Notes: generated from the letters alone by a model not told the origin. DNA of 64,000 bases from Phytohabitans kaempferiae (GCF_042433955.1 NZ_JBHLUH010000013.1:186001-250000); one strand, 5' to 3'. Counted from the first letter of the stretch, positions 16,749 to 24,917 are shown. Translations and numbers: made by a program.

Positions 16749-17729
16749 GTGTCACATCCTGCCTCACGCGTACTGGGCATGCTGGAACTCCTCCAGACCC
16801 ACCACCGCCTCACCGGCGCCGACCTCGGCGCGCGGCTGGGTGTGGACGAGCGCACCGTGCGGCGGTACGCGGGCACCCTCGCCGACCTGGGCATCCCCGT
16901 GACGGCCAACCGGGGGCGCTACGGGGGCTACCGGCTCAGCCCTGGCTACAAGCTGCCGCCGCTCATGTTCACCGACGACGAGGCGGCCGCCGTCGTGCTC
17001 GGGCTGCTCGCCGCCGAGCAGCTCGGCCTCACGACCGAGGCGCCGGCCACCGGCGTGGCCCTGGCCAAGATCGAGCGGGTACTCCCACACGCCCTCGCCG
17101 ACCGCCTGGTCGCCGTGCGCGAGTCGCTCGGCTTCACGCTCCGCCCACGGCGGGAGGGCTCGGCCCGCCCCGCCACCGCCACACTGCTCGCGCTCGGCGC
17201 CGCGACCCGCGCCCGCCAGCGGGTCAGCCTGACCTACCGCTCGTGGCGCGGCGGCGTGTCACTGCGCCAGGTCGACCCGTACGGCCTGGTCTTCCACGCC
17301 GGCCGCTGGTACCTGACGGGCCACGACCACCGGCGCGGCGAGATACGCACCTTCCGCCTCGACCGGATCAGCGCCGTCGAGGCGGGAAGCGAGAGCTTCG
17401 CGGTGCCCGAGGGCTTCGACGCGGTCGCCCACGTGACCCGCTCGCTGGCCGGCGTGCCGTACACCTGGGAGGTCGAGGTCATCCTCGAGACCGACCTCGA
17501 CCAGGCCCGCCGCCGCATCCCCCCGACCGTGGCCGAGCTGAGCGAGTCGGCCGACGGAGTACTGCTGAAGTGCCGCGCCAGCAGCCTCGATGGCACGGCC
17601 CAGATGCTCGCCGGCCTGGGGTGGCCGTTCACGGTGCTGCGTCCCGACGACCTGCGCGAGGCGGTGGCCGCCTACGCGAAGCAGCTCGCCGAGATGGCCA
17701 CGCGCTATCCGGCGCACGCCACCGTCTGA
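16749..17729 (+). CDS. WYL-domain transcriptional regulator (YafY type)
   Basis: N-terminal winged HTH (residues 1-60: SRVLGMLELLQTHHRLTG, LGVDERTVRRYAGTLADLG), then a WYL domain around 155-215 (VSLTYRSWRGG, DPYGLVFHAGRWYLTGHDH, IRTFRLDRI) and a C-terminal WCX-like extension. Such regulators bind DNA and probably a nucleic-acid or small ligand via WYL. 326 residues, intact. It interrupts the aroK-aroB order; its likely divergent target (an alpha/beta hydrolase) survives only as a remnant at 16590-16691. GTG 16749 follows an AAGGAG motif. Confidence 0.85.
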   Translation: MSHPASRVLGMLELLQTHHRLTGADLGARLGVDERTVRRYAGTLADLGIPVTANRGRYGGYRLSPGYKLPPLMFTDDEAAAVVLGLLAAEQLGLTTEAPATGVALAKIERVLPHALADRLVAVRESLGFTLRPRREGSARPATATLLALGAATRARQRVSLTYRSWRGGVSLRQVDPYGLVFHAGRWYLTGHDHRRGEIRTFRLDRISAVEAGSESFAVPEGFDAVAHVTRSLAGVPYTWEVEVILETDLDQARRRIPPTVAELSESADGVLLKCRASSLDGTAQMLAGLGWPFTVLRPDDLREAVAAYAKQLAEMATRYPAHATV

Positions 17730-17767
17730 GGCCGGCCCGCGGCGGTCCAGCGACAAACCCGGGCGGC

Positions 17768-17773
17768 TAGGCT
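17768..17773 (+). promoter_or_regulatory. -10 box for leaderless aroB
   Basis: TAGGCT ends 8 nt before the aroB ATG (17782) and there is no ribosome binding site, so the aroB transcript probably starts at the start codon. This would give aroB-aroQ a promoter of their own after the regulator insertion. Confidence 0.5.
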
Positions 17774-17781
17774 GACCGGCG

Positions 17782-18858
17782 ATGGACGACGTGACCACCA
17801 TTGCCGTCGGGGGCGAGCGCCCCTACGACGTGCTCGTGGGGCGGGATCTTCCGCACCACCTCCCGCGGCTGCTCGACGGCGCCGCGCGGGCGGCCGTGCT
17901 CTACGCGCCGCCGCTGCGCGCGCAGGCGGAGGCGATCACGCGAGTGATCTCCGAGGCGGGCATCGCGCCGCTGGCGATCGACGTGCCGGACGCCGAGGCG
18001 GGCAAGAGCATCGACGTCGCCGCACGCTGCTGGGACCAGTTGGGGGCGGCCGGCTTCACGCGCACCGACGCGGTGGTCGGCGTGGGCGGCGGTGCCGTGA
18101 CCGACCTGGCCGGCTTCGTCGCGGCGTGCTGGCTGCGCGGCGTGCGGTGGATACCGGTGTCGACGAGCCTGCTCGGCATGGTCGACGCGGCCGTGGGGGG
18201 CAAGACCGGCGTCAACACGGCCGCCGGAAAGAACCTGGTGGGCGCCTTCCATCCGCCGGCGGGCGTGCTCTGCGACCTGTCGCTGCTCGACACGCTGCCA
18301 CGGGTCGACCTGGTCGCGGGGCTGGCCGAGGTGGTCAAGTGCGGCTTCATCGCCGACCCCGCCATCCTGGACCTGATCGAGAGCCGCACGCCCGACGAGG
18401 GCCCGCCGGACGAGGCTGTCACGCGGGAGCTGGTCGAGCGGGCGGTGCGGGTGAAGGCCGACGTCGTCGGTGCCGACCTGCGTGAGGGGGGCCTGCGCGA
18501 GGTGCTCAACTACGGGCACACGCTGGCCCACGCGATCGAGAAGGTCGAGGGCTACTCGTGGCGCCACGGCCACGCGGTCTCGGTGGGCCTGGTCTACGCG
18601 GCGACCCTCGGGCACCTCGCCGGGCGGCTTGACGAGGCGACCGCGAAACGGCACAGCAGCGTGCTGGCGGCGCTGGGGCTGCCCACCGCGTACCGGGCGG
18701 ACGCCTGGCCGGACCTGCTCGCCACCATGCGTGTGGACAAGAAGGCGCGTGGCTCCAAGCTGCGCTTCGTGGTGCTGGACGGCATCGCCAGACCGTCCAT
18801 ACTAGACGGACCGAGCGACGAGCTGCTGCGGGCGGCGTACGAGGAGGTGGCGGCGTGA
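17782..18858 (+). CDS. aroB: 3-dehydroquinate synthase
   Basis: Cyclises DAHP to 3-dehydroquinate, using NAD and a divalent metal. Visible motifs are VGVGGGAVTDLAGFVAACWL, STSLLGMVDAAVGGKTGVN, GAFHPPAGVLCDL, LAEVVKCGFI with metal Glu, and the metal histidines in LNYGHTLAHAIE and RHGHAVSVGLV. 358 residues, full length. The stop overlaps a micro-ORF that leads to aroQ. Confidence 0.97.
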   Translation: MDDVTTIAVGGERPYDVLVGRDLPHHLPRLLDGAARAAVLYAPPLRAQAEAITRVISEAGIAPLAIDVPDAEAGKSIDVAARCWDQLGAAGFTRTDAVVGVGGGAVTDLAGFVAACWLRGVRWIPVSTSLLGMVDAAVGGKTGVNTAAGKNLVGAFHPPAGVLCDLSLLDTLPRVDLVAGLAEVVKCGFIADPAILDLIESRTPDEGPPDEAVTRELVERAVRVKADVVGADLREGGLREVLNYGHTLAHAIEKVEGYSWRHGHAVSVGLVYAATLGHLAGRLDEATAKRHSSVLAALGLPTAYRADAWPDLLATMRVDKKARGSKLRFVVLDGIARPSILDGPSDELLRAAYEEVAA

Positions 18859-18935
18859 GCGAGCTTGCGAGCGAACCATCAGGCTCAGGAGCTCGCGGGG
18901 GCGGCGCCTCGGAGCGAAGCGAGGAGGCGGCGTGA
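18855..18935 (+). CDS. Bridging micro-ORF between aroB and aroQ (26 codons)
   Basis: GTG 18855 overlaps the aroB stop (GTGA) and the TGA at 18933 overlaps the aroQ start (GTGA), so the gap is one exact open frame: VSELASEPSGSG then GASERSEEAA. The 3' end contains GGAGCGAAGCGAGGAGG, which also supplies the aroQ ribosome binding site. It resembles the micro-ORF at 55952-56026 at both ends. Whether a peptide is made is unknown; the layout would keep ribosomes moving from aroB to aroQ. Confidence 0.4.
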   Translation: MSELASEPSGSGARGGGASERSEEAA

Positions 18936-19369
18936 AGGTCTACGTCCTCAACGGACCCAACCTGGGGCGGCTCGGCACACGCCAGGTCGACGTGTACGGG
19001 CTGACGTCGTACGCGGGGCTGGTCGAGCTCTGCGAGGCGACCGGCAAGGAGCTGGGCCTCGACGTGGAGGTGCGCCAGACCGACGCGGAGCACGAGATGC
19101 TCGGCTGGATCCACGCGGCTGCCGACGAGCAGGCGGCGGTGGTGCTCAACCCGGGGGCGTGGTCACATTACTCGTACGCGCTGCGCGATGCCTGTGCGCT
19201 CCTCCGCGCGCCGCTCGTCGAGGTCCACATCTCCAACATCCACGCGCGCGAGGAGTTTCGCCACCACTCGGTCGTGTCCGCGGTCGCGACCGGCGTGATC
19301 TGCGGCCTCGGCGTCGACGGCTACCGCCTCGCCCTTCACCACCTGGCGCGCCGGCAGGCCGAGCAGTAG
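18932..19369 (+). CDS. aroQ: Type II 3-dehydroquinate dehydratase
   Basis: Dodecameric type II enzyme converting dehydroquinate to dehydroshikimate. N-terminal NGPNLGRLGTRQVDVYGLTS carries the active-site lid Arg and Tyr; NPGAWSHYSYALRDA and EVHISNIHAREEFRHHSV follow, with the catalytic His. 145 residues, family length. GTG 18932 has GAGGAGG 8 nt upstream. Its last 207 bases are antisense to the 3' end of a minus-strand mannosyltransferase gene. Confidence 0.97.
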   Translation: MKVYVLNGPNLGRLGTRQVDVYGLTSYAGLVELCEATGKELGLDVEVRQTDAEHEMLGWIHAAADEQAAVVLNPGAWSHYSYALRDACALLRAPLVEVHISNIHAREEFRHHSVVSAVATGVICGLGVDGYRLALHHLARRQAEQ

Positions 19370-20485
19370 CGCGACGCAGATCCACACGTACGCGTTGGAG
19401 CCGAGGAACGCTCCCGGCGCCAGCCCGTCCCACCACAGCCACACGAGGCTGCTGCACATGATGACGTACGCGCCGGCCGCCCCCGCGCGCCGCCGCGAGT
19501 CGGCGAGCAGCACCAGCGCGGGCATCACCCACACCAGGTGGTGCACCCAGGTGATCGGGCTGACCAGGCAGCCGACCACGCCGGTGAGCGCGGCGCCGGT
19601 GAGCGGGTCGACGCGGCGCACCCGGTACGCCCACACGGCCAGCGCCGCCGCGACCAGCAGCAGCCACCCCAGCCGGCTCGGCGCGGCCGGGTCGAGGCGG
19701 GCCACGACGCCCTGCAACGACTGGTTGGACACGTAGGCGAGGTTGCCGATCCGGTCGGTGTGCCACAGCGCCTCGGTCCAGAAGGTGCGCGAGGCGTCCG
19801 GCGCGATCGCGAGCGCCACCAGCGTCGCCGCGCACGCGGTGCCGGAGGCCACGGCGGCGGCGCGGCGCTGGCCGCTGACCAGCAGGTACAGGATGAAGAT
19901 GCCCGGCGTCAGCTTGATCGCGGTGGCCAGCCCGATGCCCACGCCCGACCAGCGGGTCTGGCGCAGCAGCCGCGTGTCGGCGACCACGAGCAGGAGCAGC
20001 ACGAGGTTGACCTGGCCGAAGCTGAACGTGTCGCGGACCGGTTCGAACACCGCCACCGCGCACGCCGCCAGCCCGAACGTGAGCCCTCGGTGCCAGCCCT
20101 GCCGCCGCGCGATCGGGTCGACCAGCAGGCCGAGCAGCACGGCGCCGGCGGCGGTGTTGACCACCAGGCTGAACGCGATCGCCGGATGCCAGGGGAGCAG
20201 CGCGAGCGGGCTGAGCACCAGCGCGGCGAAGGGCGGGTACGTGAAGCCGTAGTTGGTGCGGGGTCGCAGGTAGTCGTAGAGCTGGCCGCCGTCACGCAGC
20301 CAGTGGTGCACCGCGCCGTGGTACACGCCGACGTCGAAGAAGCCGCGGTGGGCGGGCACGAACGCGAGGAAGAGGGCGGTGGCGAGGGCCAGCCCGGCGA
20401 CCAGCAGCCACCGGCGGTCGAGGTGCCCGCGCGGTCCCCGCGTGGACATGGAGCGCGGCACGGCGTTCTCGTGGAGCGACCTCAC
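19163..20485 (-). CDS. GT87-type polyprenol-phosphate-mannose mannosyltransferase
   Basis: Multi-pass membrane glycosyltransferase (DUF2029/GT87, PimE-like), probably adding mannose to lipoglycans or PIMs on the outer face of the membrane. About ten hydrophobic helices; the first loop has FFDVGVYHGAVHHWL and YGFTYPPFAALVLSP, typical of the family. GTG 20485 overlaps the stop of the upstream mannosyltransferase (GTGA), so they form an operon; ATG 20449 is an alternative. After the last helix (VWICVALLLGLPARQ) a polar tail of about 70 residues is encoded antisense to aroQ, suggesting that an earlier stop codon was lost. Confidence 0.85.
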   Translation of the reverse strand: MRSLHENAVPRSMSTRGPRGHLDRRWLLVAGLALATALFLAFVPAHRGFFDVGVYHGAVHHWLRDGGQLYDYLRPRTNYGFTYPPFAALVLSPLALLPWHPAIAFSLVVNTAAGAVLLGLLVDPIARRQGWHRGLTFGLAACAVAVFEPVRDTFSFGQVNLVLLLLVVADTRLLRQTRWSGVGIGLATAIKLTPGIFILYLLVSGQRRAAAVASGTACAATLVALAIAPDASRTFWTEALWHTDRIGNLAYVSNQSLQGVVARLDPAAPSRLGWLLLVAAALAVWAYRVRRVDPLTGAALTGVVGCLVSPITWVHHLVWVMPALVLLADSRRRAGAAGAYVIMCSSLVWLWWDGLAPGAFLGSNAYVWICVALLLGLPARQVVKGEAVAVDAEAADHAGRDRGHDRVVAKLLARVDVGDVDLDERRAEERTGIAQRVRVM

Positions 20486-21861
20486 CGCGCTACCACCGGG
20501 ACGCGGGGCGGGGTGAGCAGCGCGGCGACCAGGCCGGCCGCGATCGCGCACCCGAAGATCGCCTGGGCCACCTGCTCGGCGCCGGGCGCGAAGCCGCTCG
20601 GCAGCACCACCACCGCCAGCGCCGCGCAGGCCACCGCCGCCACGCGCCGCACGTGGCCGTCCGGCGCCGCGGCCGCGAAGGGGACCAGGGCCCAGAGCAG
20701 GTACCAGGGGCGCAGCGCCGGTCCGAAGAGGACGATCGCGCCGAGGCCCAGCCCCACCGCGTACACCGGGTCGAGGCGCGTGCGGCGCAGCCAGAGCACC
20801 GCCGCCACCGCCACGGCCGCGGCGAGCCCGATCCACCGCCACAGGGGTACGGCGTGCGCGGTCCCCAGCAGCGCGCCGGTGAGCCGACCGAGCACGGTCG
20901 TGGGCGACAGGTTCTCCGTCGAGACCGGCGTGTCCAGGGCGCCTACCCATCCGTACCCGGTGCCGGCGACAGCGGTGACCACGACGGTGGTGGCCGCCGC
21001 GACGGCGGCCGCGGAGATCGTGGTGCGGACCCGGCGCCAGCGCCCGGTGGCCTGCTCCGCCCAAATCGAGGCGACGAAGAGGAGCGCGACCGCCGCCGGG
21101 GCCTTGACCAGCGCGGCGAGCGCGACCAGCGCGGCCCCCACGGCCGGGCGGCGGGCGACCGCGGCGGCGAGGCCGGCCACCAGCAGGCCCACCATGATCG
21201 CGTCGTTGTGCGCGCCGGCCACGAGGTGGGCGAGGACCAGCGGGTTGAGCGCGCCCAGCCACAGCGCCGCGGCCGGGTCGACACCGCAGCGGCGGGCGAG
21301 GCCGGGGAGCGCGGCGGTGAGCAGTACGACGCCGAGCACCGCCACGAGCCGCATGCCCAACACGCCGGCCGCCAGGTGCGCGCCCGCGGCCGCCGCCACG
21401 CCGGTGGCGACGAGCAGGAAGAGCGGCCCGTACGGCGTGGGCGTGTGCTGCCAGACCGCGGGCACCTCGGCCGCGACCGGGCCGCCGTAGTAGGCCGGGC
21501 CGTGCTCGTAGACGTCGAGACCGGCCCCCACCATCGCGCCCTGCGCGAGGTAGCTGTACACGTCGCGGCTGAACAGCGGGGGAGCGAGCAGCAGCGGGGC
21601 GGACCAGAGCGCGAGCGTGACCATGAGCTGGCGGGGCGTCGGCCCGGCGCGGTCCGCGTCGCGCACCAGGTGGCCGAGGCGCCACCAGGCCGCGATCAGC
21701 AGGACCAGGCCGGCGTACGCGACCACGACGCCCCACCCCGGATGGCGCCGCAGGATCGCCAGCCCGAACGGGTCCTGCGCCGGCAGTGCGCCGGCGGCCA
21801 GGCCACCCGCCGCGAGGAGTGCCGAGCCCTCCAGACCCAACACGCGGCAGTTGGTCAACAC
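20482..21861 (-). CDS. Polyprenol-phosphomannose-dependent alpha-1,6-mannosyltransferase (MptA/MptB type)
   Basis: Integral membrane GT-C fold enzyme with about twelve hydrophobic segments. The catalytic loop FSRDVYSYLAQGAMVGAG with the acidic pair after helix 2, followed by DVYEHGP, is the hallmark of the MptB family of lipomannan alpha-1,6-mannosyltransferases; later LAGAHNDAIMVGLLVAG and LRPWYLLW fit too. 459 residues from GTG 21861. It is first in a two-gene minus-strand operon and divergent from efp. A or B subtype cannot be decided here. Confidence 0.85.
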   Translation of the reverse strand: MLTNCRVLGLEGSALLAAGGLAAGALPAQDPFGLAILRRHPGWGVVVAYAGLVLLIAAWWRLGHLVRDADRAGPTPRQLMVTLALWSAPLLLAPPLFSRDVYSYLAQGAMVGAGLDVYEHGPAYYGGPVAAEVPAVWQHTPTPYGPLFLLVATGVAAAAGAHLAAGVLGMRLVAVLGVVLLTAALPGLARRCGVDPAAALWLGALNPLVLAHLVAGAHNDAIMVGLLVAGLAAAVARRPAVGAALVALAALVKAPAAVALLFVASIWAEQATGRWRRVRTTISAAAVAAATTVVVTAVAGTGYGWVGALDTPVSTENLSPTTVLGRLTGALLGTAHAVPLWRWIGLAAAVAVAAVLWLRRTRLDPVYAVGLGLGAIVLFGPALRPWYLLWALVPFAAAAPDGHVRRVAAVACAALAVVVLPSGFAPGAEQVAQAIFGCAIAAGLVAALLTPPRVPVVAR

Positions 21862-21931
21862 CGGTGCAGGCTGTCAGCGAAGGGTGTCGGGTACGCAGAC
21901 ATCGGTTGACGTCTTCGTGACAGGCGGGCGA

Positions 21932-21997
21932 CCGCCGCTTCCCGTAGGGCCGGTGGGCGCGGGTCCGCCGCTTCCCGCGGAGCCGGTGGGCGCGAGT
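21932..21997 (+). repeat. Two 33-bp tandem repeats upstream of efp
   Basis: Unit 1 (21932-21964) and unit 2 (21965-21997) both run CCGCCGCTTCCCG then a G-rich half with GCCGGTGGGCGCG; a third partial unit (CCGCCG) follows. They lie in the divergent promoter region between the mannosyltransferases and efp. Confidence 0.75.
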
Positions 21998-22020
21998 CCG
22001 CCGTGGTGAGCGTGTACCAG

Positions 22021-22026
22021 TAGACT
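22021..22026 (+). promoter_or_regulatory. -10 box of efp
   Basis: TAGACT, 37 nt before the efp ATG. The same hexamer is found before def (42916) and pheS (63384). No convincing -35 element. Confidence 0.5.
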
Positions 22027-22063
22027 TGGTGGGTCAATCAGTCGATGAAGATCAAGGCAGGAC

Positions 22064-22621
22064 ATGGCCACCACGAACGACCTGAAGAACGGACTGGTGC
22101 TCAACCTCGACGGCGAGCTGTGGTCCGTCGTTGAGTTCCAGCACGTCAAGCCCGGCAAGGGCGGCGCGTTCGTGCGCACCACGCTGAAGAACGTGCTCTC
22201 CGGCAAGGTGGTCGACAAGACGTTCAACGCGGGCACGAAGGTCGACACCGCGACGGTCGACAAGCGCACGATGCAGTACCTCTACGCCGACGGCGAAGAC
22301 TACGTCTTCATGGATCTGGACACCTACGACCAGATCCACGTGGCCGGCGGCACCGTGGGCGAGGCGGCCAACTACCTGCTGCCCGAGGCCGAGGCGACGG
22401 TGGCGACGCACGAGGGCGTGCCGCTCTACATCGAGCTGCCGACCAGCGTGGTGCTCGAGGTGACGTACACCGAGCCGGGCCTCCAGGGCGACCGCTCGAC
22501 CGGCGGCAACAAGCCGGCGACCGTCGAGACCGGCGCGACCGTGCAGGTGCCGCTCTTCATCACCACCGGCGAGAAGATCAAGGTCGACACCCGCGACGGC
22601 CGCTACCTCGGCCGGGCGTGA
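22064..22621 (+). CDS. efp: Elongation factor P
   Basis: Rescues ribosomes stalled at polyproline stretches. KOW-like N-terminal domain (residues 1-65) with the modified-lysine loop VKPGKGGAFVRTTLKNV, then two OB domains with QYLYADGEDYVFMD and the C-terminal signature TGEKIKVDTRDGRYLGRA. 185 residues. An organism encoding the Pro-rich giant protein at 3469 would need this factor. It lies just ahead of nusB. Confidence 0.97.
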   Translation: MATTNDLKNGLVLNLDGELWSVVEFQHVKPGKGGAFVRTTLKNVLSGKVVDKTFNAGTKVDTATVDKRTMQYLYADGEDYVFMDLDTYDQIHVAGGTVGEAANYLLPEAEATVATHEGVPLYIELPTSVVLEVTYTEPGLQGDRSTGGNKPATVETGATVQVPLFITTGEKIKVDTRDGRYLGRA

Positions 22622-22657
22622 TGCGCCGGGTCCTTCGGTTCCGTTCTGGTCTCCGCG

Positions 22658-23092
22658 ATGGCTGAGGCGCCGAAGTCGCAGATGCCCGCCCGCCGCAAGG
22701 CACGCAAGCGGGCACTCGATGTGCTCTTCGAGGCCGACCTGCGGGAGATGCCGGTCGACGAGGTGCTGAGGGCGTACGTGCGGCGCCTCGAGCTGCCCCG
22801 CCCGGAGCACCTCGGATACGCGATCGGGCTGGTCGAGGGCGTGGCCGCACACAGCGACCGGATCGACGAGCTGATCGCCAGCTACGCCGAGGGGTGGACG
22901 CTCGACCGCATGCCGGTGGTCGACCGCAACCTGGCCCGCATCGCCGTCTACGAGCTGCTCTACGTCGACGAGATCGACGACGCGGTCGCCATCACCGAGG
23001 CGGTCGAGCTGGCCCGGCAGATGTCGACGGACGATTCGCCCCGCTTCCTCAACGGGATGCTGGGGCGGATCGCCGAGTTCACGACGCACTAG
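22658..23092 (+). CDS. nusB: Transcription antitermination factor NusB
   Basis: All-helical RNA-binding antitermination factor for rRNA transcription. RRKARKRALDVLFEADLRE is the N-terminal arginine-rich helix; WTLDRMPVVDRNLARIAVYELLY and DSPRFLNGMLGRI are the conserved core. 144 residues from ATG 22658; an internal ATG (22682) would still keep the domain. A 15-codon frame from the efp stop overlaps the start by 8 bases, so some coupling with efp is possible. Confidence 0.95.
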   Translation: MAEAPKSQMPARRKARKRALDVLFEADLREMPVDEVLRAYVRRLELPRPEHLGYAIGLVEGVAAHSDRIDELIASYAEGWTLDRMPVVDRNLARIAVYELLYVDEIDDAVAITEAVELARQMSTDDSPRFLNGMLGRIAEFTTH

Positions 23093-23494
23093 AGATCTTT
23101 CGCGGTCGAGGTTCGCGCCTTCCGTTGCGGTTCGCTTCCGGTCTGGAAGAGGGGAGCTGCCGCGATGCCCGTCGTGCTCGTGGCCGTCGCTCCCGCAGCC
23201 TCACCGTCCGCGTGCCCACGCCCGGGTCGGACCGTGCCGGGCGGCAGGTCGGGTCTGTCAGCGGCGCTTCAAGCCTCCTCGCCGCTCGACGGCGCCGCTG
23301 TTCGCCCTCGGCGGACCCGCGCCGGGGCAGGGTCGTGTGGACGCGGAGGGCGAGGCCGCGGGAGCGGCGGTCTGGGCCACGGCGGGCATCGCGGTAGCTC
23401 GGATCCGCCCGTTGAGGCGTCGCCGAAAGGCGGTTGGTCCTTGATCGGCGGTTGCGGGGTTGCCGGGGCGGGGCGCGGTTTGTAGCGTCTGCGC
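23093..23494. other. Gap after nusB without a supported gene
   Basis: About 400 bases with GC composition like the coding regions. An ATG at 23165 opens a 106-codon frame on the plus strand and another frame is open on the minus strand, but both encode only Arg/Gly/Pro/Ala-rich sequence with no motif. An inverted stretch near 23263-23295 (AGCGGCGC ... GCGCCGCT) could form a hairpin. The 3' end probably holds the promoter of the next gene pair. Confidence 0.4.
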
Positions 23495-23815
23495 GTGCCG
23501 CCTACCGACGAGGAGATCAGGGTCGCGCTCGCGGCGCTGCGTTCCGACGCGGCGCAGTGGCGCGAGTGGGCCGGCACGCTCGCCCGAGCGTCCACTGTGG
23601 TCGATCAGCTCGACCTCTCGGTCAACGACATGTGCGCGCTCAGCGGCGTCGTCGGGCTCCCGGAGACCTACTCCGCGCTCCGCCACCACGCCCAGGTGCT
23701 GGCCGCGCAGGGCATGCTGCGCTTCGCCGAGGTGGCCGACGCGCTGACCGCGGCCGCCGAGGGATACGAGCGCGACGAGCGCGATGCCGTCCACCGCCTG
23801 CGCGGGGTGTGGTAG
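23495..23815 (+). CDS. Small helical protein, possibly type VII secretion related (106 aa)
   Basis: All-alpha, about 100 residues, Ala-rich, with regularly spaced hydrophobics (EEIRVALAALRSDAAQWREW, HAQVLAAQGMLRFAEVADAL), similar in size and style to ESX/WXG100 or EspC-like proteins but without a clear WXG turn. No cysteines and no signal peptide. It sits 2 bases before a gene whose product contains a WEG motif and a hydrophobic domain, so the two probably act together. The type VII link is an inference from this pattern. Confidence 0.5.
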   Translation: MPPTDEEIRVALAALRSDAAQWREWAGTLARASTVVDQLDLSVNDMCALSGVVGLPETYSALRHHAQVLAAQGMLRFAEVADALTAAAEGYERDERDAVHRLRGVW

Positions 23816-23817
23816 CC

Positions 23818-24687
23818 GTGACGGTGCCGCTGCCCCCGCCCGTCCCGCTGCCACCGCCGCCCATGCTGCCGCCCGCCGCGGTGCCGCTCCCGCTCTCGCT
23901 GCCGCTGACGGCCGCCGGCTTCGACGACCTGATCGAGCGCGTGCGCCGGCTGGTCGAGCGGGTCCGCGAGACCGCCGACCGCCTGGTGAGCGACGCGCTG
24001 CGGGCCGCGCGCCTGCTGCCGCCGTTCCTGACCGGCCATCTGATCCAGCTGCTCGACGAGTTCATGGTGCTGGTGCGCGGCCTGCTCGACCTGGTCGGCC
24101 GCCTCATCGCCCCGGCTGGCGACCCGGTGCGCGTGTGGGACACCGGTCGCCGCTGGGCCACCGACTTCGCCGCCCCGCTGAGCGACCACATCGGCAAGAT
24201 CGATCCCGACCACCTCGCCGCCGGCTACGAGTGGGAGGGGCGGGCCGCCGACGCCTATCTGGATGCCGCCGCGCGGCAGCGTTCGGCGCTGACCGGGCTC
24301 CAGGCGATCGGCACCGACGTCGACACCGCGCTGGCCCGCCTGGCGATCGGCATCTGCGGCCTGTGGGCGGCGGTGGCGGCGGCCCTCTGCTCGGCGCTGA
24401 TCCAGCTCATCGGCGCGGCGGTCGCCACCGCCAGCGGCGTGGGCGCGCCCGCTGCCATCGTCCTGGCGACGACGAGCGTGGCCACCGCCTGCGCAGCGGT
24501 GGGCGGCGGCGCGGCGGCCCTCGCCGGCCTGGTCGAGTGGGTCAGCGACGCCATCACCACGATCCGCCACCAGCTCGCCGACCACGTGGCCTTCCCCGAC
24601 GGCGCCTGGCCCGCGCCGGCGGCCACGCGCTTCGACGACGGCTCGATGAGCGACGGCTCCCCGTCCGGCTGGAGCCTGGAGCGCTAG
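23818..24687 (+). CDS. WXG-like protein with Pro-rich N-terminus and hydrophobic domain (289 aa)
   Basis: Starts with about 25 residues almost only Pro, Leu, Val (PLPPPVPLPPPPMLPP), then a helical region, a WXG100-style motif YEWEGRAADAYLDAA at about 137-151, and two or three hydrophobic helices (LWAAVAAALCSALIQLIGAAV, then an Ala-rich stretch). The C-terminus is polar (FDDGSMSDGSPSGW). This combination resembles WXG100-fused proteins of actinomycetes. GTG 23818 is 2 bases after the previous stop; GTG 23809 is the alternative. No ESX core genes are in the window. Confidence 0.55.
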   Translation: MTVPLPPPVPLPPPPMLPPAAVPLPLSLPLTAAGFDDLIERVRRLVERVRETADRLVSDALRAARLLPPFLTGHLIQLLDEFMVLVRGLLDLVGRLIAPAGDPVRVWDTGRRWATDFAAPLSDHIGKIDPDHLAAGYEWEGRAADAYLDAAARQRSALTGLQAIGTDVDTALARLAIGICGLWAAVAAALCSALIQLIGAAVATASGVGAPAAIVLATTSVATACAAVGGGAAALAGLVEWVSDAITTIRHQLADHVAFPDGAWPAPAATRFDDGSMSDGSPSGWSLER

Positions 24688-24745
24688 CCTCACTCGCCGT
24701 GTTCCCTGCCCGGTCACTCGGCGTATGGCGACCGCGGACAACGGA

Positions 24746-24779
24746 AAGGCACGTGGTCCGGGAGTGGACCACGTGCCTT
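24746..24779. terminator. Perfect 14-bp hairpin between convergent genes
   Basis: AAGGCACGTGGTCC (24746-24759) is perfectly complementary to 24766-24779, with a 6-nt loop. A-rich on one side and ending CTT on the other, it can serve as a bidirectional terminator for the WXG-like pair and for bldD. Confidence 0.8.
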
Positions 24780-24917
24780 GTCTCGGTCGGCGCGGCGCCG
24801 GGGAGGGAGGCGCCGCCGACCGGGCCGACCCGAGCCACGAGGCTTCGGCCGCCGTACGCGCCGCTCCGGCCGAAGACCGGTCCGCGCGTGCCGAGCGCCG
24901 AAGCCCTGGCAGCCGGG

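Noticed and set aside
22618..22665. Micro-ORF from the efp stop to nusB as a member of the bridging set
   Set aside because: It is in frame for 15 codons but overlaps nusB by 8 bases instead of the exact RTGA or TGATG overlap.
23165..23485. 106-codon plus-strand frame after nusB with a weak ribosome binding site
   Set aside because: Only Arg/Gly/Ala/Pro-rich sequence, no motif, and the opposite strand is equally open.
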